NCBI GenBank assembly: GCA_023251095.1
Contig: JAHEZL010000001.1
Location: 62,001-126,000 of the forward strand
Reading direction: 5' to 3'
Length of the DNA stretch: 64,000 nucleotides
DNA from: Flavobacteriales bacterium
GTDB lineage: Bacteria; Bacteroidota; Bacteroidia; Flavobacteriales_C; GCA-002722245
Shown here piece by piece: positions 44,034 through 52,260 of this stretch (positions within the stretch are counted from its first letter, which is position 1; every line of letters starts with the position of its first letter). The notes under the pieces were generated by a model that was not told the DNA's origin, ran no database searches, and was given only the letters and a program-made list of their open reading frames with translations. The position numbers and the translations under genes are program-made.

Positions 44034-44066
44034 TTTGCATTTTTTGTAAAAAGATTTGTTTTTATA
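44034..44066 (+). promoter_or_regulatory. Candidate AraC-type operator, copy 3
   Basis: TTTGCATTT at 44034, TGTAAA at 44045 and TTTG at 44055, offsets 0, 11 and 21 as in the other two copies. It is the closest in sequence to copy 2 and ends 106 bases before the ATG of the 44172 esterase gene. Confidence 0.72.
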
Positions 44067-44128
44067 GCAAATCCAACAGTTACTTATCTATTTGCACGTT
44101 CCGCAAATCGAAAAAACACTTCCTCCTA

Positions 44129-44136
44129 TACATTTG
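44129..44136 (+). promoter_or_regulatory. Candidate -7 promoter element
   Basis: TACATTTG matches TAnnTTTG and lies 36 bases before the ATG of the 44172 esterase gene, 63 bases after the operator copy. The spacing is nine bases shorter than at the 40318 gene, close to one helical turn. Confidence 0.45.
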
Positions 44137-44171
44137 AGTAATTGGCAAATTAATAACTAAAACTTAGTGTT

Positions 44172-45587
44172 ATGACAAAAGAAAAAATATTGTTTCTACT
44201 GATACTTTTTATAAATGTATCGATGCTAAACGCAACAAGTATTTCACCTGACAATTCGAAAATTCAATACTTCGGCAGATGGGATCACAGTACCCCTACA
44301 CAGCCGATTGGCGGATGGGGATCGGTTTATATTAAAATTAAATTCACGGGTACCGGAATTTCCATTAAGCTGAATGATGCTGCAAATGCCTATCAGTATT
44401 CTATTGATGGAGGCGCAATTACAGTACTTCAATCGGGACAACCTTCCTCAATTACATTGGCCTCAGGATTAAACAACACCGAACACTCACTTGCTTTTTA
44501 CAGAAGAAGCGGCGGCGGCTGGGGACGAACTGTATTTAACGGTTTCGAAATCACCGGAGGAGACATCATTGATCCTGCTTCTCAAAAGTGTTTGAAGTTT
44601 GAATTTGTTGGAAATTCAATCAGTGTTGGATTTAACAACGAAGGAGCTCCCGGAAGCACCAATTCGGCGAATACCGAAAATGGATATATGTCGTGGGGGC
44701 CTCAGCTGGCAAGATTGTATGATGGTGACTGGCGTGTTGAAGCGCACTCCGGACAAGGCATGTACATGAATTTATATAACAACCCCAATAGTCCCGACCA
44801 ATGGACTATGGCCGATGAATTTGAATTACAATATTTCCCGGTATGGATTGGTGGAGATAACCAAAAACCCTGGACTTTTAACGATGGCTTCCAGCCTGAT
44901 GTGTTTATGTGTGCCTTGGGCACCAATGATTTCGCGAACGCAAGTTCCTATCCAACACGCGCACAATTCAATGGAAGATATAATGAATTCTTAAATCTGG
45001 TGCGCTCAAAATATCCCAATGCCATCATCATCCTGTTTGGAATGTGTTTAAAAACATGGGATGTACCGGGCAGTCAGTGGGACATCGCCAACGACAATCT
45101 TAAAGCATTGGTGGAGGATAGAAAAACTGCTGGCGACAACAACATCTTTTTTGTGAATCCAAGACCCGATAAAACCGATGCAACATTATGGCTTCCTAAC
45201 CAAACAGATTATGTAGGCGACTGGACTCACCCTACTGTTGCCGGTGATGCAATCATTGCATCAAAAATGAAAGCATTTATGGATGGAAATACTACTGTCA
45301 AAAACAAACTGGATCAATTGATCACAGGATGCAGCGCAACTGCAATTGACGAAAGTGATCTTTCAAAAACCAATCTATTAAATGTTTATCCCAACCCGGC
45401 ATATAATATCCTAACTATTGACAATATGGACAATCAAACAACATGGAAGATATACAATCAAATAGGAGAGTTGGTTCAGCAAGGAAGCGGAAAATATTGC
45501 AACATTGAAAATCTGAGTCCTGGAGTTTATCATATCGTTGCGGTTTCGGGAGAACAAAACCATATAAGTTGCTTTGTAAAAGAATAA
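44172..45587 (+). CDS. CE2-type SGNH esterase with T9SS type A tail, second copy
   Basis: 471 residues, signal peptide MTKEKILFLLILFINVSMLN. The CE2 jelly roll begins KIQYFGRWDHSTPTQPIGGW, and the SGNH domain shows FEFVGNSISVGFNNEG (Ser), FMCALGTNDFANASSY and GDWTHPTVAGDAI (His). The type A sorting domain (LNVYPNPAYNILTIDNMDNQ to CFVKE) is strikingly similar to that of the 40318 protein, so the two share a recent tail. It is a separate transcription unit with its own operator and promoter. Confidence 0.88.
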   Translation: MTKEKILFLLILFINVSMLNATSISPDNSKIQYFGRWDHSTPTQPIGGWGSVYIKIKFTGTGISIKLNDAANAYQYSIDGGAITVLQSGQPSSITLASGLNNTEHSLAFYRRSGGGWGRTVFNGFEITGGDIIDPASQKCLKFEFVGNSISVGFNNEGAPGSTNSANTENGYMSWGPQLARLYDGDWRVEAHSGQGMYMNLYNNPNSPDQWTMADEFELQYFPVWIGGDNQKPWTFNDGFQPDVFMCALGTNDFANASSYPTRAQFNGRYNEFLNLVRSKYPNAIIILFGMCLKTWDVPGSQWDIANDNLKALVEDRKTAGDNNIFFVNPRPDKTDATLWLPNQTDYVGDWTHPTVAGDAIIASKMKAFMDGNTTVKNKLDQLITGCSATAIDESDLSKTNLLNVYPNPAYNILTIDNMDNQTTWKIYNQIGELVQQGSGKYCNIENLSPGVYHIVAVSGEQNHISCFVKE

Positions 45588-45630
45588 TGAAGATGCTTTT
45601 TCTTGTAGTAGTGTAGTTGGGGATTCAGGT

Positions 45631-45678
45631 GTTCCGGGGGTTCCTGTTTTAGAGGGAAAACAGTTTTCCCCCGAGAAC
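45631..45678. promoter_or_regulatory. Long nested hairpin in the leader of the expansin operon
   Basis: GTTC-CGGGGG pairs with CCCCCG-a-GAAC around an inner CTGTTTT/AAAACAG stem with loop AGAGGG. It lies 44 bases after the esterase stop and 43 bases before the next ATG. No T-run follows on the plus strand, so a simple intrinsic terminator is unlikely; it could be an mRNA stabiliser, processing site or leader structure. Confidence 0.55.
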
Positions 45679-45720
45679 ATTCTTTGATCCAGAAAGAATT
45701 AAAAAACTAAAAATAAGTAT

Positions 45721-47241
45721 ATGGTGAAGTGGAATTTTATTTTTTGTATAGTCCTGTTTTTGAGTTCATCTTTTCATTTATTTTCTCAAACCTATGCGCA
45801 AGGAAATTATACAGGAAACGGATCATCAAAAGTAATTTCTGGTTTAGGATTTCAACCCGAATGCGTGATCATTAAATCAGCAGGCGCTTACGAAGCAGTT
45901 ATTACAACCGCCAATATGCCGGCAGGAAAAAGCAAAGCAATGGGCACTTCGGGCGTAGCCCTGGCAACCGAACAAATCAGTTCTCTTAATGCTGATGGAT
46001 TTACTATAGGTGCAGGAACTTCTACAAACAACAATAACACACAATATTACTGGATCGCCTTTAATGAAAGTACCGGTATTCATGTAGGAACTTATGTTGG
46101 CGACGGTCCCGGAAATCCTGAAACAATAAGTGGTTGCGGATTTATTCCCGACGCTTATATTTTAATGGGCGACGAAACCAGTACGGATGGAAATGCTCAA
46201 ATCAATTTAAATTCTCTTTCCGCATCGGGTAACGGGTTTTATATTTTTGACGGAGCGGTGGCTTCAGGAACTTTTAGTGCTTGGACTGCTGATGGATGGA
46301 CCACACTTGGAGGAGCAACTTCAGCCGACAACAGCGGAGTAAATTACTATTACATCGCCTTTGATGCAAATTCAAATATCAAACAAGGTTCCTATCCGTC
46401 GCTTTCTGAAGCGCAAACCGACAATTATGCTGTAAATGACATAGGTTTTCAACCCGACTTTTTAATTGCTTATCCCTATGTTTCTACACCAAGAACTCCT
46501 GTATTCAGAATGGGATCTATCAATTCGGGCGATGACAAATCCCTTTTATTTACAGCCACTGCCTCAAGCACTAATTTAATCCAGGCCTTCACTGCCAATG
46601 GTTTTACTGCAGGAAATGATGACAGAGTTCACAAGGCTTGGCAAACACAACATTATTATTTCGCTTTAAAAGGAGGTAGTGCACTCCCTGTTGATCTTAC
46701 AGAATTTGAAGTAAGCAAGCATGGAGAACAAGCTTTGATTGAATGGTCAACTGCTACAGAAATAAACAGTGATTATTATGAAGTTCTTCGATCTCCCAAC
46801 GGAATTAATTTTAAGAGCATCGGCAGAATTGAAGCTGCAAACAACAGTACACAAATTCAAAATTATTCCTTTACGGACGAACATCCGCTAGAGGGTATCA
46901 ACTATTATCGTTTAGCTGAAATTGACAATGGCGGTCGCTACGAAAAATTTAAAATAAAATCACTCACTTTCAATTTCGCCAATATCATTACTGATTTTTT
47001 TCCCAACCCGGTAAACAACAATGTTACTCTTCTTTTTAACTCGTATAGTGATGAGAATTACGATTTACAAATTTCCGACCTGCTTGGCCGAACACTTTAT
47101 TCATTGCAAACACAGGCTGTAAAAGGGATAAATCAACTTAACCTCACTACCAATAATTTATCGGCTGGAATTTATTTTATCAATTTAACAGACACGAATA
47201 ATCATGTGTCTTCAATGAAATTTATGAAATCCGAATACTAG
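45721..47241 (+). CDS. DUF7483-like beta protein with T9SS type A tail
   Basis: 506 residues, signal peptide LFLSSSFHLFSQ. Residues about 23-310 contain three similar units of roughly 80-90 residues: YTGNGSSKVISGLGFQPECV, YVGDGPGNPETISGCGFIPD and the unit with NDIGFQPDFLIAYPYVSTPR. Each pairs with WIAFN/YIAFD or a YFALKG strand. This repeated pattern resembles the DUF7483 domains of phage structural proteins. After LPVDLTEFEVSKHGEQALIE, an Ig/Fn3-like unit, the type A sorting domain starts DFFPNPVNNNVTLLFN. It is the first gene of the operon with the type-B surface protein and the expansin. Function unknown. Confidence 0.75.
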   Translation: MVKWNFIFCIVLFLSSSFHLFSQTYAQGNYTGNGSSKVISGLGFQPECVIIKSAGAYEAVITTANMPAGKSKAMGTSGVALATEQISSLNADGFTIGAGTSTNNNNTQYYWIAFNESTGIHVGTYVGDGPGNPETISGCGFIPDAYILMGDETSTDGNAQINLNSLSASGNGFYIFDGAVASGTFSAWTADGWTTLGGATSADNSGVNYYYIAFDANSNIKQGSYPSLSEAQTDNYAVNDIGFQPDFLIAYPYVSTPRTPVFRMGSINSGDDKSLLFTATASSTNLIQAFTANGFTAGNDDRVHKAWQTQHYYFALKGGSALPVDLTEFEVSKHGEQALIEWSTATEINSDYYEVLRSPNGINFKSIGRIEAANNSTQIQNYSFTDEHPLEGINYYRLAEIDNGGRYEKFKIKSLTFNFANIITDFFPNPVNNNVTLLFNSYSDENYDLQISDLLGRTLYSLQTQAVKGINQLNLTTNNLSAGIYFINLTDTNNHVSSMKFMKSEY

Positions 47242-47254
47242 AAATTTAACCCCG

Positions 47255-50200
47255 ATGAAAACACCTGGCTTATATTTTTTGAACAAAAGTTTTTACTTAT
47301 CATTCCTCCTTTCCTTCCTCCATTCAACAGGATATGCACAAACATGTTCCGGCAATAATTCCTGGGAATGGAAATCACAATCCAACTGGTTAATCACAGG
47401 CAAAAACATCCTTCAGTTTAACAACAATAAAAACATTGTTCAGAGCATTGGTGGTGGAAAAGATATTTTTTCGGATGGAAACTGCTATTGCCAGGGATTT
47501 GAAGGAACTACCTCCCCCAGCGATGATCAGGGGAATTTAATTTTTTACAGCGCAGGAAAAGTTTTTTGGGATAAAAATTATCTTAAGAAAGGAACTTTTA
47601 AAGGAAATGCAACCAGTGATCAAAACAGCGCTGTACAAGGAATTTTAACCGTACGCCATCCATTGGTTCCCGATTTATATTATGTATTCACCGGTGATGA
47701 TGAGGTAGGCGGAGCAACCAATGGCTTCCATTATCATGTAGTGGATAAAAACGGAACTTTAATCACTCCTGCCACCCCTCTTGGATTTTTCAGCTTTGAA
47801 GGAATGAATGCCACTCGTCATACCAATGGAGTTGACATATGGATCACCACCTTAGAACATGGAACAGGCATTTTTAAATCTTTTCTTTTAACCTGTAATG
47901 GTTTAAACACAACACCTGTAAATTCTCCCGTTGGCTGTAAAACAGTAGCACAGGCCATTAGAGGAGCTTTGGAGTTTTCTCCCGATGGCACTAAAGTGGG
48001 TGTTGTTCATCATGCTCCCGCCAACAGAAATGAATCTGTAATGATTATGGATTTCAACAGAACTACAGGTGTTTTATCCAACTCCTTGAAAGTTTCAGCT
48101 CAATGGAGCGGTTGGGGCTGGAGTCCGACAAACAGTGGCAGTGCTTATGACTGTGAATTCTCTCCGGATGGATCCAGATTATATATCACTTTTTTCACGG
48201 GAGGTGTTGAAGTATACGATCTATCAAGCAATAATGAAAGCACCATTTTTTCTTCCGTTAAATTATTAAACAGCGGTGGCCTTGGTTGTTTGGAAATGGG
48301 TCCCGACGGAAAAATGTATCACAACAACAGCGGGACACTAATGGTTTCTTCCGGTAATTTAAATACTGGCGCAGTGAATTTCGTTTCAAGCGGACTCACA
48401 GGTTTTAGCGGTTTGGGGTTACCCAACATGTATCTCCCTCCGCAACTGGAACCGGACATCCAGGAAGCTGGCCCCTTTTGCAATACCGACGAGGCAATTG
48501 ATTTAAATACTACCTGGCTCTGTTTGGGAAGCAATGCAGAGGATCCAAACGGCAATCCGACGAGTGTGTATTCTGGAAAAGGAATCACCGATTCAGGAAA
48601 AGGAATTTTTGATCCTAAATTAGCAGGAGAAGGAATCCACCGGATTATTTTTACCAAATGCAGTGTTGACGATACGATTTTTATTACTGTGAATAAATGC
48701 TCTGTTCTTTGTCCGGATACTTCACTAAAAAACATCACTCCTATTTGTGTTGGATCAACAGTAGATTTAAATGCTCAAAAAATCACTACTGAAAACGGAA
48801 CATGGAGCATTCAGGGCAATGGCGCAAATTACCCGACTTTAGCGGGTAATATTTTCACCACAACTGCGAACACAACATCAGGATCTTATCTTGTTCGTTA
48901 CACTTTAAATCCTTTGCCGCTTGACGCAAGCTGTCCGGCTTACGCAGAAAGAACGATTAAAATAAATAAAATTCCTTCCCTTACATTTACCACTACTGAG
49001 GTATGTGAAGGCTCAACGTTGATTACATTTAATGGCAGTCCGGCTGGCGGAACTTACAGAGGAACAGACATAGTTGGCAATACCTTCAACCCTGTTTCAC
49101 CAGGCTCCACAACAATAATTTATGTCTATACTGACAATAACGGTTGCAACGACTCTATAACAAGTACTCAGACAATAAATGCAAAACCAAATCTTGTGTT
49201 CACCACCACACCTGTGTGTGAAGGATCGAGTGAAATTAGTTTTTCAGCCGCTCCTGCCGGAGGAACTTATTCGGGAAGCGGATCTACTTTCAATCCAATA
49301 ATAGCAGGAACAACAGCCATTACTTATTCCTACACCAATGGAAAAGGCTGTAATAATTCTATAACCACTAATCAGGTAGTAAATGCTAAACCTATAGTAA
49401 CATTCACAACAACGCCGGTATGTGAAGCCTCGGGTATAATCACTTTCAATGGAATTCCAACAGGAGGAATTTACAGCGGTGCGGGAATAAGTGGTACAAC
49501 ATTTAATCCGGTAAAAGCAGGTATGCACGACATCACCTATACTTATACTGATGCCAATGGCTGCATCGATTCTGCAAAGGCCAGTCAAGAGGTGAGTGCA
49601 AAACCAATTGTATCTCTCCATGATCAAAGTATTTGTCCGGGAAGCACTGCGGAACTGGATGCAGGAATTGGAGATGGAAGCTTAACTTATTCATGGGCAC
49701 CCAACGGAGAAAACACTCAAAAAATAAGGGTAAAAAGCGACGCAATTTATTCGGTAAAAGTCACTAATAATAATGATTGTTTTACATCAGACACTGCTAT
49801 GGTAACGGTAAATGCTGATTTGAATATTGATTTAGGCCCTGATCAATCCATCTGTGCAGGTGAATCACAAACCTTCACAGCAAATTATGCCGGGAGCGGT
49901 ATCATTTATATTTGGAGCGGACCAAATACTTATAGTAATTCCACAAAGGCAATAACGGTTTCCGATGCCGGAACTTATCATGTGAATGTATCTGATCCAT
50001 CGGGATGCACTGGCAATGATGAAGTGCGGCTTATTGTAAATTCTCTACCCGCTCCAACATTAAGCGATGGAGAAATTTGTGAAGGAACTTCACATATTTT
50101 TGATGCAGGCACTTATGATTTTTATCAATGGTCGACTGGGGAAACGAGCAAAAGCATTTCAACATCGCAAAGCAACACCTTCACAATAACAGTTACTGAT

Positions 50201-51187
50201 GGCAATGGATGTAAAGGAAATACATCGGCAAATTTAATTGTGCATGCTAATCCAACAGTGGATTTAGGAAATGATTATACTGGCTGCAAAGGAAGCATCG
50301 CAACTTTTAATGCAGGAAATCCGGGAGCAAATTATGTATGGAGCAACGATTCGCTTTCGCAAAGTATTCAGGTAAATAGTCAAGGAAGATATTCTGTAAC
50401 TGTTACCGATAACAATGGATGCAAAGGTCATGATACTGTTAGCGCAACATTTGTAGAAGTACCGCAACTTGAAATTGGTGATAATATTCATTTGTGTGAA
50501 GGTCAATCGGCAAGCGTTAGTGCAGAAATAAATCCAGCATCTTCCATCCTCACCTGGAGCACTAAAGAAAATAAATTAAGCATAACAGTAAACTCCGCTC
50601 AAATTATAATAGCCACAGCTAATAATGGCGGAGGAATGTGTTCTGCCAAAGATACACTGGAAGTATTTGTACATGAAAATCCTGCTACAACAGTGCTGCA
50701 GGAACAAACCTTATGTTTTATGGATTCCATCACCTTAGCCGATCTGGATGCAGAAATCTCTGCCTTCAAATATTTATGGAACACGGGGGACACCACCAAA
50801 AGCATTCGTGTAAAAAAAGAAGGCGTTTATTCAGTGGATTTAATCAGCAAGTACGGATGCCTGTCATCGGAAGAAATCACAGTAAATGAAAAATGTGAAT
50901 CATCATTATTTGTTCCAAATGCATTTACCCCAAAAAGAAACGGAATCAATGATGTATTCTATGTAAAAGGACAAAATGTATACGATTTTGAAATGTGGAT
51001 TTTTGATCGATGGGGAGAAATGATTTACCACACTACCAATATTTCAGAAGGTTGGAACGGTAAAAGAAACAACACTATGGAAGATGCACAGATTGATGTG
51101 TATGTATGGAAAATAAACTATCGGTTTTGGGAAGATCAAGGCAAAAGATTAAGAGAAAAAGTGGGACATGTCAGCCTCATCCGATAA
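47255..51187 (+). CDS. Very large surface protein with PKD-like repeats and T9SS type B tail
   Basis: 1310 residues with a signal peptide (LSFLLSFLHSTGYAQ). Residues about 30-400 resemble a beta-propeller (SPDGTKVGVVHHAPANR, FSPDGSRLYITFFTGGVEVY, MGPDGKMYHNNSG). Then come three close repeats of about 70 residues (TTTPVCEGS, AGGTYSGSG, NGCNDSIT) and four to five Ig-like repeats with the CxGxxxxFDAGxxxxYxWSxG pattern. The end is the gliding-motility-associated C-terminal domain (T9SS type B): FVPNAFTPKRNGINDVFYVK, WIFDRWGEMIYHT, YVWKINY. The likely role is adhesion to or display on the cell surface. Placed 13 bases after the DUF7483-like gene and 41 before the expansin. Confidence 0.88.
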   Translation: MKTPGLYFLNKSFYLSFLLSFLHSTGYAQTCSGNNSWEWKSQSNWLITGKNILQFNNNKNIVQSIGGGKDIFSDGNCYCQGFEGTTSPSDDQGNLIFYSAGKVFWDKNYLKKGTFKGNATSDQNSAVQGILTVRHPLVPDLYYVFTGDDEVGGATNGFHYHVVDKNGTLITPATPLGFFSFEGMNATRHTNGVDIWITTLEHGTGIFKSFLLTCNGLNTTPVNSPVGCKTVAQAIRGALEFSPDGTKVGVVHHAPANRNESVMIMDFNRTTGVLSNSLKVSAQWSGWGWSPTNSGSAYDCEFSPDGSRLYITFFTGGVEVYDLSSNNESTIFSSVKLLNSGGLGCLEMGPDGKMYHNNSGTLMVSSGNLNTGAVNFVSSGLTGFSGLGLPNMYLPPQLEPDIQEAGPFCNTDEAIDLNTTWLCLGSNAEDPNGNPTSVYSGKGITDSGKGIFDPKLAGEGIHRIIFTKCSVDDTIFITVNKCSVLCPDTSLKNITPICVGSTVDLNAQKITTENGTWSIQGNGANYPTLAGNIFTTTANTTSGSYLVRYTLNPLPLDASCPAYAERTIKINKIPSLTFTTTEVCEGSTLITFNGSPAGGTYRGTDIVGNTFNPVSPGSTTIIYVYTDNNGCNDSITSTQTINAKPNLVFTTTPVCEGSSEISFSAAPAGGTYSGSGSTFNPIIAGTTAITYSYTNGKGCNNSITTNQVVNAKPIVTFTTTPVCEASGIITFNGIPTGGIYSGAGISGTTFNPVKAGMHDITYTYTDANGCIDSAKASQEVSAKPIVSLHDQSICPGSTAELDAGIGDGSLTYSWAPNGENTQKIRVKSDAIYSVKVTNNNDCFTSDTAMVTVNADLNIDLGPDQSICAGESQTFTANYAGSGIIYIWSGPNTYSNSTKAITVSDAGTYHVNVSDPSGCTGNDEVRLIVNSLPAPTLSDGEICEGTSHIFDAGTYDFYQWSTGETSKSISTSQSNTFTITVTDGNGCKGNTSANLIVHANPTVDLGNDYTGCKGSIATFNAGNPGANYVWSNDSLSQSIQVNSQGRYSVTVTDNNGCKGHDTVSATFVEVPQLEIGDNIHLCEGQSASVSAEINPASSILTWSTKENKLSITVNSAQIIIATANNGGGMCSAKDTLEVFVHENPATTVLQEQTLCFMDSITLADLDAEISAFKYLWNTGDTTKSIRVKKEGVYSVDLISKYGCLSSEEITVNEKCESSLFVPNAFTPKRNGINDVFYVKGQNVYDFEMWIFDRWGEMIYHTTNISEGWNGKRNNTMEDAQIDVYVWKINYRFWEDQGKRLREKVGHVSLIR

Positions 51188-51228
51188 CACTGCAATTACT
51201 AAACACTTTTACTTAAACCATAAACTTT

Positions 51229-52209
51229 ATGAAAAAACAATTACCTATTCTGCCCTTCGCTTTATTGGCAGGCGGATTATTAAATGCACAATCACCCTGC
51301 GACGCAACAATTTACAGCGGCGGAGAAGCTACTTATTACACACTTATTGAACAAGCTCCATCAGGCTCACGAAGTGGACATTGTTCTTTTTATGCCGACA
51401 ACATCAAGCCATACTACGGCGCCATGTACACACCTTTGTATGCCAACTCAGCTGAATGTGGAGTGTGCCTGGAAGTAAGTGGTACAGCAGGAACAAAAAT
51501 TATTGAAATTGTAGATGAATGTCCGGATTGCAAAAAAATAGGAGATATTGATTTGAGTCCAACAGCATTTCAAGAAATCATAGGTCCTTTAAGCATTGGA
51601 AGAAGCAATATCCAATGGCACGAAGTAGCTTGCCCGTGGGGAGCATCACCTATCAATGTTACCACTCAATCCACCAATCAGTGGTATGCAAAAGTGACCA
51701 TAGGAAAACACAAAAACAGAATCAACAAAGTAGAAATTTACGATCCTTATTCCTCTGCATGGGTAAACATGAACAGAACTGCCGACAATGGCTGGATCAA
51801 CGCTTCATTGATAAGTATCACAGGTACAACCAATGTTCGGATCACTGATGTGTTCGGTCAGATACTTACAGTAAGCGGCGTGGAAATCGCAAGTGGCATT
51901 GATAAAACTTTTCAGGGAACCTCAAACTTCACTCCCTGCCTGAGTACCGATATTGCAGAGTATGAAATGGTACGACACATTAGTGTATATCCAAATCCAA
52001 TGTCGGATGGATTAGTGATTGATGATATTCAGGGAATAAAAACAATTCATCTTTATACTATTCTTGGCGAACTGATTTATAGTGAATCTCTCACTGGCAC
52101 AGCTTCCCGAACACAAATATATTTACCGGGTTTAGCAGCAGGAACCTATACTATTCAGCTTTCAAACGACAAACAAGTAGTATACAACAGTAAATTAATC
52201 AAGATGTAA
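51229..52209 (+). CDS. Bacterial expansin with T9SS type A tail
   Basis: 326 residues, signal peptide to LLNAQ at 21. D1, the double-psi beta-barrel, spans about 24-140: GGEATYYTLI, AECGVCLEVSG, IVDECPDC (D96) and IGDIDLSPTAFQEI (D108). These two Asp residues correspond to the positions essential for loosening activity in Bacillus EXLX1. D2 (CBM63 type) spans about 145-235 with the aromatic cellulose-binding platform as W152, Y153 and Y171 (NQWYAKVTIGKHKNRINKVE, YDPYSSAWVNM). Extra cysteines (C77/C80/C98/C101) may form disulfides or bind metal. A type A sorting domain (SVYPNPMSDGLVIDD) replaces the usual plain end. Expansins loosen cellulose without hydrolysis, so it should assist the GH9 and CE2 enzymes. 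Confidence 0.88.
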   Translation: MKKQLPILPFALLAGGLLNAQSPCDATIYSGGEATYYTLIEQAPSGSRSGHCSFYADNIKPYYGAMYTPLYANSAECGVCLEVSGTAGTKIIEIVDECPDCKKIGDIDLSPTAFQEIIGPLSIGRSNIQWHEVACPWGASPINVTTQSTNQWYAKVTIGKHKNRINKVEIYDPYSSAWVNMNRTADNGWINASLISITGTTNVRITDVFGQILTVSGVEIASGIDKTFQGTSNFTPCLSTDIAEYEMVRHISVYPNPMSDGLVIDDIQGIKTIHLYTILGELIYSESLTGTASRTQIYLPGLAAGTYTIQLSNDKQVVYNSKLIKM

Positions 52210-52223
52210 ATTCATTTTTCAAT

Positions 52224-52256
52224 AAAAAAGTCCCGGAAATTTTCCGGGACTTTTTT
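52224..52256. terminator. Bidirectional rho-independent terminator
   Basis: AAAAAAGTCCCGGAAA pairs with TTTCCGGGACTTTTTT around a minimal loop. It has A/T runs on both sides and lies between the stop codons of the expansin gene and the convergent type-B surface protein gene, so it should end both transcripts. Confidence 0.92.
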
Positions 52257-52260
52257 ATCT

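Noticed and set aside
48960-49610. Repeated DNA blocks within the 1310-residue protein gene, considered as a possible CRISPR or tandem repeat array
   Set aside because: The repeats keep the reading frame, are about 210 bases long, and encode PKD-like domains; there are no short identical repeats with unique spacers.
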